32,930 nt of DNA from JAMCRM01 sp041685075 (GTDB taxonomy: Bacteria; Acidobacteriota; Terriglobia; Bryobacterales; Bryobacteraceae), in the NCBI GenBank assembly GCA_041685075.1, contig JAWLGN010000021.1, positions 1-32,930 on the forward strand, written 5' to 3'. Below are positions 23,731-30,830 of this stretch, in pieces. Position 1 is the first letter of the stretch, and each line of letters begins with the position of its first letter. The position numbers and the translations under genes are program-made. Under the pieces are notes generated by a model. It saw only the letters and a program-made list of their open reading frames with translations. It was not told where the DNA came from and did no database searches.

Positions 23731-25055
23731 AACTGCGAATTCTTGCTTACCTTGTTCTGTTTCTTGCCGTCGTGCCCGTTCACGCGGAAAAGCGCTACAT
23801 CGTCCGCGGCTCTTCGAAGGCCGTCCAGAATGTAGTTTCCAAGAACCGCCTCAAAATCCGGCGGCAGGCCCGTGCCGGAGCCCAGGTTTTCGCCCTGGTG
23901 ACGGACCCCGACCGCCGCTCGGCAAACGACCTCGCGAAGGCTGCCGGTAAAGAGTCCGGCCTGGATGCCATCGAGCCGGACGCCGACGTACTTATCCCTG
24001 AGGCGCCTCAGGGACTGCAATTGAACCAATCGACCGTCGCCATCCTCGATGGCGGCGCGGCCGCACCTTTCTTCGGCAGCACTGTCTGGTCCAGTTATCT
24101 CACCCAGGGGGCCACCGGCATCGTAGGATTGCCGCGGGCCTGGCGGCTGGCTACCGGCAGCGGCACCGTGGCGGTCATCGATACCGGCGTGGATCCCCGT
24201 CATCCCGTTCTGGCCGGATCGCTCGCCCCGGGTTACGATTTCCTGCTCGACCAGCCGGGTTACGCTTCGGAACTGGCGGGCGTCGACCAATCCACGGTGG
24301 CCATCCTGGACGGCGCGCAAGGAGTGGACGGTAAGGCGCTCTTGCGCGTGAACCAGTCCACGGTGGCCATCCTGGACCAGTCCACCGTCGCCATCCTGGA
24401 CCAGTCCACGGTCGGCATTCTGGATCGGCTGGGGCCTTCGTTCGGGCACGGCACCATGGTGGCCGGCCTGATTCACCTGGTAGCGCCGACCGCCCGGATC
24501 ATGCCGCTGCGGACCTTCCATGCCGATGGCACCGGCAAGCTCTACGATGTGCTGCGCGCCATTTACTACGCCGTGGATTCCGGCGCCAAGGTCATCAACA
24601 TGAGCTTCAGCATGAAGGCTCCGTCCAAGGAGCTGGAGGCGGCCATCCGCTATGCCAACTCCCGGCGCGTGATCTGCATCGCCTCCGCCGGCAACGACGG
24701 GAGCCAGACCATGGTCTATCCGGCGGGCTGGAACAAGGTGGAGGGGGTCGGCTCTACCAACGATCGCGACCGGCGCAGCGAATTTTCCAACTACGGCAAC
24801 ACCCTGGTCAGCTTCGCCGCGCCCGGCGAGTCGCTGATCACCATCTATCCCGGCCAGAACTACGCGGCCGCTTCGGGCACGTCCTTCAGCACGGCGCTGG
24901 TCTCCGGCGCCGCGGCGCTGCTGGTCGAAATCGAGCCCCGCATCAACCAGGCCCAGGCGGAGAAGGCGCTCTCGAAGTCCGCCGTTCCCGTTCCGCAACT
25001 GGGCTCCGGCCGCATCGACATTCATCGGGCCTGCTCATACGCCCAACAACACTAG
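23727..25055 (+). CDS. Secreted subtilase (S8 peptidase) carrying QSTVAILD octapeptide repeats
   Basis: This serine protease of 442 residues starts at the GTG at 23727, six bases after GAAGGGGG and overlapping the previous stop; an earlier in-frame GTG (23700) would spoil the signal peptide. Signal peptide 1-20 (ends VVPVHA), propeptide-like region about 22-95 (RYIVRGSSKAVQNVV), then the catalytic domain: Asp152 in TVAVIDTGVD, His241 in GHGTMVAG, oxyanion Asn323 in SAGNDG, Ser386 in SGTSFSTA. All are present, so it should be active. The Asp-His interval is 89 residues, against about 32 in subtilisin, because an insert holds four octapeptides (188-195, 210-233). A fifth (101-108) sits at the end of the propeptide. 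The protein ends soon after the catalytic domain with no surface anchor. Confidence 0.93.
   Translation: MKLRILAYLVLFLAVVPVHAEKRYIVRGSSKAVQNVVSKNRLKIRRQARAGAQVFALVTDPDRRSANDLAKAAGKESGLDAIEPDADVLIPEAPQGLQLNQSTVAILDGGAAAPFFGSTVWSSYLTQGATGIVGLPRAWRLATGSGTVAVIDTGVDPRHPVLAGSLAPGYDFLLDQPGYASELAGVDQSTVAILDGAQGVDGKALLRVNQSTVAILDQSTVAILDQSTVGILDRLGPSFGHGTMVAGLIHLVAPTARIMPLRTFHADGTGKLYDVLRAIYYAVDSGAKVINMSFSMKAPSKELEAAIRYANSRRVICIASAGNDGSQTMVYPAGWNKVEGVGSTNDRDRRSEFSNYGNTLVSFAAPGESLITIYPGQNYAAASGTSFSTALVSGAAALLVEIEPRINQAQAEKALSKSAVPVPQLGSGRIDIHRACSYAQQH
24027..24425 (+). repeat. Five 24-base units encoding QSTVAILD, three in direct tandem
   Basis: Units lie at 24027-24050, 24288-24311, 24354-24377, 24378-24401 and 24402-24425. 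The first four encode exactly QSTVAILD and the last QSTVGILD. Their codons differ (CAA or CAG, TCG or TCC, ACG or ACC, GTG or GTC, CTC or CTG, GAT or GAC), so the peptide is conserved while silent positions have drifted. Units two and three differ by one base, hinting at a more recent copy. The last three units are contiguous with no spacer and end eight residues before the catalytic histidine. Confidence 0.95.
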
Positions 25056-25077
25056 AACTACGCGTACCTGCCTCCGC

Positions 25078-25114
25078 GCGTCCCCGGTTCTCCTGCCGGG
25101 GACGCTTTTTCTTT
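25078..25114 (+). terminator. Intrinsic terminator after the subtilase gene
   Basis: GCGTCCCCGG (25078-25087) pairs perfectly with CCGGGGACGC (25096-25105) over an eight-base loop and is followed by TTTTTCTTT. It closes the zinc-finger/subtilase transcript and separates it from the phosphomannomutase gene. Confidence 0.92.
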
Positions 25115-25143
25115 GCCGACCTCTGGCACAATGGAGGTTTGCC

Positions 25144-26514
25144 ATGCTGAAGCCAACCATCTTCCGGGAGTATGACATCCGCGGCATTGCCGACATCGAA
25201 CTGCCCGATGCCGGCGTCCGGCTTTTGGGCCAGGCCATCGGCACCTACCTGCTGCGACACGGCGGCGGCAGCGTGGACGTGGGGCGCGATTGCCGCCTCA
25301 GCTCCGGGCGCCTCCGCGACGCGCTGATGGCCGGCCTCATGGCCGCCGGCTGCCGGGTCACCGATCTTAGTATCGTCCCCACCCCGGTGCTCTACTATTC
25401 CGTCTTCCACCTCAAAGCCGACGGCGCCGTGATGATCACCGGGAGCCACAATCCTTCCGACTACAACGGCTTCAAGGTGGTGGCGGGCGAATCCACCATC
25501 CACGGCGAGGAGATCCAGCAGATCCGCCGCATGATCGAAACCGGCGACCTGGCCCGCGGGGAAGGATCGCAGCGCTCCTTCGACGCCGTCACTCCCTATG
25601 TCGAGGAGGTCGCCTCGCAGTTTCGTTTCCCCCGCCGCGTCAAGGTGGTCTTCGATGCGGGCAACGGCACCGCCGGGCCGGTGGTGCGGCGCATTGTCGA
25701 GCGCCTCGATTGCGATGCCATGGAGCTGTTCTTCGACATGGACGGCCGCTTCCCCAATCACCACCCCGACCCCACCGTCCCCGCCAACCTCGAAACGCTC
25801 CGCGCCGCCGTCCTGGAGCGCGGCGCCGATCTCGGGGTGGCCTTCGACGGCGATGCCGACCGCATCGGCGCCATCGACGACCGCGGCTCCATCATCTGGG
25901 GCGATCAACTCCTGCTGCTCTACGGCCGCGAAATCCTCTCCCGCAAGCCCGGCGCCACCATCATCGGGGAAGTGAAGTGTTCCCAGGCGCTCTACGACGA
26001 TCTGCGCAGCCGCGGCGCCAACGCCATCATGTGGCGCACCGGCCACTCCCTCATCAAGGCCAAGATGAAGGAGACCGGCGCCGAAATCGCCGGCGAAATG
26101 AGCGGCCACATCTTCTTCCGCGACCGCTACTACGGCTTCGACGATGCCATCTACGCCGCCTGCCGCCTGATGGAGATCATCGCCCAAACCAACCGCCCGC
26201 TCTCGGAGCACCTGGCGGACCTGCCCCGTACCGTGGTCACCCCGGAGATCCGGGTGGACTGCCCCGACGAGTTGAAGTTCGACGTCGTCGAGCGCGTGAC
26301 CGCGCACTTCCGTTCCCGCTACGAGGTGGTGGACGTGGACGGCGTGCGGGTGCTCTTCCCGGAAGGCTGGGGCCTGCTGCGCGCTTCGAACACCCAGCCC
26401 GTGCTGGTGATGCGTTTCGAAGCCGCCAGCACGGAACTGCTCGAGCGCTACCAGGCGGAAGTGGAAGCCGCGCTCGCCGGCGCGCGCCGGCAGGTGGAAG
26501 CGGCCGCGCGTTGA
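25144..26514 (+). CDS. Phosphomannomutase/phosphoglucomutase
   Basis: This cytoplasmic enzyme of 456 residues moves phosphate between C6 and C1 of mannose or glucose, feeding GDP-mannose and other nucleotide sugars for envelope polysaccharides. All four active-site loops are visible: the phosphoserine loop TGSHNP (Ser101), the Mg2+ loop DGDADR (235-240), the sugar-recognition loop GEMSGH (317-322) and the phosphate-binding loop RASNTQP (413-419). Length and the IFREYDIRG opening match the bacterial AlgC-like dual-specificity group, though sugar preference is not certain. GGAGG stands six bases before the ATG. The stop is eight bases from that of the convergent MBL-rhodanese gene. Confidence 0.95.
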   Translation: MLKPTIFREYDIRGIADIELPDAGVRLLGQAIGTYLLRHGGGSVDVGRDCRLSSGRLRDALMAGLMAAGCRVTDLSIVPTPVLYYSVFHLKADGAVMITGSHNPSDYNGFKVVAGESTIHGEEIQQIRRMIETGDLARGEGSQRSFDAVTPYVEEVASQFRFPRRVKVVFDAGNGTAGPVVRRIVERLDCDAMELFFDMDGRFPNHHPDPTVPANLETLRAAVLERGADLGVAFDGDADRIGAIDDRGSIIWGDQLLLLYGREILSRKPGATIIGEVKCSQALYDDLRSRGANAIMWRTGHSLIKAKMKETGAEIAGEMSGHIFFRDRYYGFDDAIYAACRLMEIIAQTNRPLSEHLADLPRTVVTPEIRVDCPDELKFDVVERVTAHFRSRYEVVDVDGVRVLFPEGWGLLRASNTQPVLVMRFEAASTELLERYQAEVEAALAGARRQVEAAAR

Positions 26515-26521
26515 AACGAGG

Positions 26522-27856
26522 TCAGCGGGACACCGGCAGCCCTAGCGCCTTCCACGCCTCGAAGCCGCCCGACATATCCGCCACCTCACCGAAGCCCTGG
26601 GCTTCCAACAGGCTCGCCGCGATGGCGCTGCGGTAGCCGTTATCGCAGTAGATGGCCAGCGGACCGGGCCGCGCCACCTGCGCCACGGTCTCGCGCAGGC
26701 GGTCGAGCGGGCACAGGCGCGCTTCCCGGATACGGCCCTCGCTCCATTCCTCCGGCTGCCGCACATCGAGGATCTGCCACTCCGCCAGTTCGGACGCCAG
26801 TTCCGCCGGCTCGATGCGCCGCACGCTCCCGAGCGGCAGTCCCCGGGCGTCCCAACCCACCAGGCTGTCCTCCAGGTAGCCGGTCACCGGCCCTACGCCC
26901 GCGCACGCCAGCCGCGCCCGTGCCTCGTCCAGCGCGGCCGGATCTTCCGACACCAGCAGCACATCGCGCCCCGCCTCCACCAGCGCGCGGGCCCATGCCG
27001 CGAACGGGCCCGCCAGCCCCAGATGGAGCGAGCCGGCGATGTGCGCCCCCTCGAACTGCACCGCCGGGCGCGTATCCACCACCACGGCGCCGGCGCGCTG
27101 CCTGGCGGCCGCTTCTCCGGCTTCGAGAGCCGCCAGCGGCAGCCGCGGCCCCCACGGCGCCGCGCCGCCATCCAGCGCCGCGCAGCCCGGCTCGTCCGGC
27201 AGCCCCGTGGTGAGCAGCTTCACGAACGCCGCGCGGCTGCGCGCCCGCAGCGCGTAGTTCGACGCCCGTTCCCGCCCCATCGTCGAGCGCCCCTGCCGTG
27301 GTCCCGCCCCGTGCGCCGGGCAGACTTCCACCTCATCGCCGAGACCGCTGAACTTCAGCAGGCTCCCGTACAGCTCTGCCGCCAGTTCCTGCGGGCTGCG
27401 TTCGAAGGACAAGGGCGGCCGCCCCACTTCCCCGGCCAGCAGGGTATCTCCCGTCAGCACCGCAAACGGTTCGGCCGAGCGCTCCAGGTCCGTCACCAGG
27501 ATCGAGATGCTTTCCGGCGTGTGCCCGGGGGTCTCCAGAAACTCCAGCCGGCAGTTGCCGAACCGGATCTCGTCGTGCTCCCGTAGCGGCACGTGGCGGA
27601 ACCGCGCCCTCGAGCGCGCCCCCGCGTAAACGCTGGCCCCGGTCACTTGGGCCAGCTCGTGATGTCCCGAGACGAGCTCCGCATCCAGGTGCGTGAGGAT
27701 GACGTACCCGATTCGCAGCCCGTTCCGGCACGCTTCCCGCATGTAGGTGGAAACGTCGCGCCGGGGATCCACCACCGCCGCCACGCCTCCCGAACCGATC
27801 ATGTAGGAGGCCTGCGAAAGGCACCGCAAATGAAACTGCTCGAAGTACAAAGACAT
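26522..27856 (-). CDS. MBL-fold/double rhodanese fusion with altered metal site
   Basis: This 444-residue protein joins an ETHE1-like metallo-beta-lactamase fold (about 1-200) to two rhodanese domains (about 240-335 and 345-444), the layout of CstB-type persulfide-handling proteins. The first metal motif, normally THxHADH or THxHADF, reads THLDAEL: His56 kept, but Asp58, Glu60 and Leu61 replace the other ligands. His112 (TPGHTPE), Asp137 (GDTLL) and His182 (CPAHGAG) are intact. The second rhodanese has its cysteine (YCDNGYRS, Cys404); the first has serine at that position (LLVSEDP). A persulfide or sulfur-transfer role is likely for the family, but dioxygenase activity is doubtful here. AGGAG abuts the ATG; a TTG at 27850 would have ideal spacing and could be the true start. 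Confidence 0.83.
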   Translation of the reverse strand: MSLYFEQFHLRCLSQASYMIGSGGVAAVVDPRRDVSTYMREACRNGLRIGYVILTHLDAELVSGHHELAQVTGASVYAGARSRARFRHVPLREHDEIRFGNCRLEFLETPGHTPESISILVTDLERSAEPFAVLTGDTLLAGEVGRPPLSFERSPQELAAELYGSLLKFSGLGDEVEVCPAHGAGPRQGRSTMGRERASNYALRARSRAAFVKLLTTGLPDEPGCAALDGGAAPWGPRLPLAALEAGEAAARQRAGAVVVDTRPAVQFEGAHIAGSLHLGLAGPFAAWARALVEAGRDVLLVSEDPAALDEARARLACAGVGPVTGYLEDSLVGWDARGLPLGSVRRIEPAELASELAEWQILDVRQPEEWSEGRIREARLCPLDRLRETVAQVARPGPLAIYCDNGYRSAIAASLLEAQGFGEVADMSGGFEAWKALGLPVSR

Positions 27857-27925
27857 CTCCTGGCGCAGGCATTATGGACCTTCGCCCGTGCCGCGTCAAA
27901 CGCGTGAAGTGCGGAGCGTAACCTT

Positions 27926-28654
27926 CTACCGCTGGCTCAGTCCGCCATCGACCGCCAGCACCTGCCCGGTGATGAAGTTGGAGGCGCCCAGGAAGTACAC
28001 CACCGCTCCGGCCACTTCCTCCGGGGTACCGCCGCGCCGTGCCGGCGTGACGTCCATCATGCGCCGCCCGCGCTCGTCGATGTCTTCGAAGGGAATCACC
28101 CCCGGAGCCACCGAGTTCACCGTGATCTCCGGCGCCAGCGCCTTGGCCAGCGCGCGCGTGAGCATGATCACCCCGGCCTTCGACGCGCAGTAGTGTACGT
28201 GTTCCGCCCACGGCCGGATGCCCCCCAGGGAGCTGATGTTCACAATCCGCCCACCCCCGGAGCGCTGCATCAGCCGCGCCGCTTCGCGGCAGCAGAAGAA
28301 CACCGATTTCAGATTCACCGAATGGATGAAGTCCCAGTCCGCCTCGGTGATCTCCAGGGCATTGCGGCGGGTGAAGCGCGCGGCGTTGTTCACCAGTCCG
28401 TCCAGGCGCCCCAGCCGCCGGGCCACATCGGCGAACAGGCCCTCGATCTCCGCCACGCTCTCCAGGTTGGCGCGAAACAGCGGAGCATCGCCGCACGCCC
28501 GCGCGGTGGCACGCGCCTCCTCCTCCGAACGGTGGTAATGGATGGCTACCCGCGCCCCTTCCGCCGCCAGGCGCAGCGCGATGCCGCGGCCGATGCGCTT
28601 TGCCGCACCCGTCACCAGCACCGTCTTGCCCTTGAGCGCGGTGGGTCTATCCAT
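27926..28654 (-). CDS. SDR family oxidoreductase, pteridine-reductase-like
   Basis: This 242-residue protein has the classical SDR layout: nucleotide loop TGAAKRIGRG, NNAA, a serine in NISSLGG, YCASK with the catalytic Tyr-Lys, and a C-terminal ITGQVLAVDGGL. The loop reads TGxxxRxG rather than TGxxxGxG, and strand 2 ends in HYHRSEEEA. Both are marks of NADPH-dependent pteridine or dihydromonapterin reductases (PTR1, FolM). It is a cytoplasmic enzyme, probably reducing a pterin, although FabG-like activity on other carbonyls cannot be excluded. GGAGG lies close to the ATG, inside the end of the MFS exporter gene (8-base overlap). It is the last gene of the run that begins with MazG. Confidence 0.85.
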   Translation of the reverse strand: MDRPTALKGKTVLVTGAAKRIGRGIALRLAAEGARVAIHYHRSEEEARATARACGDAPLFRANLESVAEIEGLFADVARRLGRLDGLVNNAARFTRRNALEITEADWDFIHSVNLKSVFFCCREAARLMQRSGGGRIVNISSLGGIRPWAEHVHYCASKAGVIMLTRALAKALAPEITVNSVAPGVIPFEDIDERGRRMMDVTPARRGGTPEEVAGAVVYFLGASNFITGQVLAVDGGLSQR

Positions 28655-29933
28655 GCACCTCCACTTCCTCTTCCCGGGCCACGGCCGCTTTCTCGCTCCC
28701 GGCGGGGTTCGGCAGCCGGCCCGTCCAGTGCGCCCAACCCCAGAATATCGCGGTGCTGGAACTCAGCGCTCCTGCCCACGTTCCGATCGTGCGGGCGTCC
28801 CAATAGCCTGTGGCGATGCCCGCCAGCATCATCGACACCAACATCGTAGACCAGGTCATCGATTCATTGGTGGCAAAGACCCGCCCGCGGAAGCGATCCG
28901 GTACGTGCCGCAGCAGTTGCGCCATGTTCAACACCAGGCTCACCCCCACCGCCGCCCGCGACAGCGCAATGAACACCAGCGCCCAGTAGAAATTCCGCAT
29001 CTGGCTGAAGACGATGTAGGAGCCGCCGTGCACCACGAAGCACACCGCGATAGTGCGTTTGTAGGCCTCGAAGCTGGCGCGCTTGCCCCACCAGTGCGCT
29101 ACCGCGCCGCCCGCCAGCAGCCCTATGCCCGCGAAGCCCCAGATGGTCCCGATACCCGCCGGCCCGCGATGGAAGACAATCTCACCGAACAGGCTGAACA
29201 GAATCTGCGCCGCGCCCCCGCCGCTGGCCCAGCCGACCCCGATCAGCGCGATCCCCATCACCAGCGGCGTGCGGCGCATGTAGCTCAACCCTTCCAGGTA
29301 CTCGCGCACCGGGTGCGATTCGCCCGCCTCGCGCCGCGGCGGCCGGAAACCCTGGCCCACGGGCGCCAGCCTCCACACCATGTGGGCGGACACGAGAAAG
29401 GAAAGCGAGTTGAAGAAGAACGCCCATGCGTAGCCGAACTGCGCCACCGCCGCGCCGGCCAGAAATGTCCCGATCGTCAGGGTGGTCCACTGGGTCGTCT
29501 GGGTCAGGGAGTTGGCAGTGTGCAGTTCCTCGCCCGAAGCGATCTGCGGAAGAATGGCCGAACGGCCGCTGGTGAAAAACGGCGAGGCGAACATCAACAT
29601 GGCGCTCAGTACGTAGAGCAGCCAGGTGCCGGGACGGTTCACCGCCAGGATGAAGGCCAGGGCCACCGCCGCCCGTACCAGGTCGCTGGCCAGCATCACC
29701 CGCCGCCGGTCCAGGCGGTCCAGCACCACTCCCGCGATGGGGCCCGCCACCACCGCCGGCACCGCCCGAGCCAGCATGATGCCGCTGATCATCATCCCGG
29801 AACGCGTGTGTGCCAGCACCAGGCTGAATACCGCGATGGTGTTGAAATGATCGCCGATCTCGCTCACTACCTGCCCGGTCCATGCGCGGCGGTAGTTCGC
29901 ATTCCCCCTCAACAGAGCCCAGAAAGCTCCCAT
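28647..29933 (-). CDS. MFS exporter (EntS/MFS_3-like)
   Basis: This 428-residue inner-membrane protein has about twelve hydrophobic segments. The opening GNANYRRAWTGQVVSEIGDHFNTIAV is typical of the MFS_3/EntS branch of drug and siderophore exporters, as are DRLDRRRVMLASDLVRA (the A-motif) and RFRGRVFATNESMTW. The substrate is unknown. The ATG directly follows the stop of the EamA transporter (TAAATG), with GAGG five bases upstream, and its end overlaps the SDR gene by eight bases. It is part of the minus-strand operon whose upstream genes look like amino-acid chemistry, so export of a modified amino acid is one option. Confidence 0.85.
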   Translation of the reverse strand: MGAFWALLRGNANYRRAWTGQVVSEIGDHFNTIAVFSLVLAHTRSGMMISGIMLARAVPAVVAGPIAGVVLDRLDRRRVMLASDLVRAAVALAFILAVNRPGTWLLYVLSAMLMFASPFFTSGRSAILPQIASGEELHTANSLTQTTQWTTLTIGTFLAGAAVAQFGYAWAFFFNSLSFLVSAHMVWRLAPVGQGFRPPRREAGESHPVREYLEGLSYMRRTPLVMGIALIGVGWASGGGAAQILFSLFGEIVFHRGPAGIGTIWGFAGIGLLAGGAVAHWWGKRASFEAYKRTIAVCFVVHGGSYIVFSQMRNFYWALVFIALSRAAVGVSLVLNMAQLLRHVPDRFRGRVFATNESMTWSTMLVSMMLAGIATGYWDARTIGTWAGALSSSTAIFWGWAHWTGRLPNPAGSEKAAVAREEEVEVHG

Positions 29934-30830
29934 TTAGCCTCGTTCAGACAGCCAGACTCCAAAAAAGATTGCCGTCCCACCCGCCACCAGCGCCGCTGTC
30001 ACAGGCTCGTGCAGAATCACCACCCCCAGCACCGTCGCCAGCAGCGGTTGCAGATAGCTGAAGGCCGAAACGCGCGAAGCCGGAATGCGGGCCAGGGCAT
30101 AGTAAAAAATCAGGTAGCAGAGCACCGACGGGAACAGCGCCATGTAGAACAGCGCCATCCAGGCGCCGGCGCTGACCTGTGAAAACGCGAACCCGCGCCC
30201 CTGCCAGAGCACCAGCGGCGACAGCGCTACCGCGGCCGAGATGTAGGCGAACGTATTCACCGTCACCGACGTGTGGCGGGTCGAAACCCGCTTGCCGAAC
30301 ACGGTGAACAGAGCAAACGTAAGGCCGGCCAGGAACATGAAGGTGTCCCCCAGCCAGGTGGGCCGCGGACCGGCCGTGTGGCGTTCGAAAATCTTCAGGA
30401 TGGCCACGCCACCCAGCGCCATCGCCATGCCTGCGGCACGCCTCGGGGTGAACGGCTCCAGCCCCGTAATGCCCGCTATCACCAGCACCATCAAGGGGCC
30501 CATCCCCAGAATGATGGCCGCGTGTGCCACCGTCGTGCGGCTCAGCCCCATGACGAAGAAGAACTGGTTCAACGCCACGCCGAGCAGCCCCAGCGCCAGC
30601 AGCCCGGGAACGTCCGCGCGCGTCCAGCGGTTCGGCTTGAAGCGCCCTTCCCAGAAGTACACCGGCAGGATCAGGACCGCCGCCAGCGCGGCCCGCAGCC
30701 CCGCCAGCAGCAACGGCGGAATCTCCCTCAGCGCCAGCTTCCCGATAATGAAATTGGCCGACCATAGGGCCACCATCAAGATGACCAGCGCGTACAACCC
30801 GGCCAGGCGCCGGGCCTGCGGCTTTTTCAA
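29934..30830 (-). CDS. EamA/DMT-superfamily transporter
   Basis: This 298-residue protein has ten hydrophobic segments arranged as two EamA repeats (about 12-145 and 160-295), the drug/metabolite transporter fold used for amino-acid and metabolite efflux (as in RhaT and YdcZ relatives). SANFIIGKLALREIPPLLLAGLR is the typical first-repeat opening. Start: a TTG at 30830, chosen because GGGAGGAA stands eight bases before it and the TTG overlaps the racemase stop (TTGA). The next in-frame ATG would remove part of helix 1. Its stop abuts the MFS exporter's ATG. The substrate is not known; an amino acid or derivative would fit the adjacent racemase and acyltransferase. Confidence 0.87.
   Translation of the reverse strand: MKKPQARRLAGLYALVILMVALWSANFIIGKLALREIPPLLLAGLRAALAAVLILPVYFWEGRFKPNRWTRADVPGLLALGLLGVALNQFFFVMGLSRTTVAHAAIILGMGPLMVLVIAGITGLEPFTPRRAAGMAMALGGVAILKIFERHTAGPRPTWLGDTFMFLAGLTFALFTVFGKRVSTRHTSVTVNTFAYISAAVALSPLVLWQGRGFAFSQVSAGAWMALFYMALFPSVLCYLIFYYALARIPASRVSAFSYLQPLLATVLGVVILHEPVTAALVAGGTAIFFGVWLSERG

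Noticed and set aside
24354..24425. The tandem 24-base units as a CRISPR array or a plain minisatellite
   Set aside because: They lie in frame inside a conserved protease gene, have no spacers, and vary at silent positions while keeping the peptide.
25127..25132. CACAAT as a -10 box for the phosphomannomutase gene
   Set aside because: Transcription starting from it would remove the GGAGG ribosome site that is well placed for the ATG at 25144, and no -35 is seen at the right distance.
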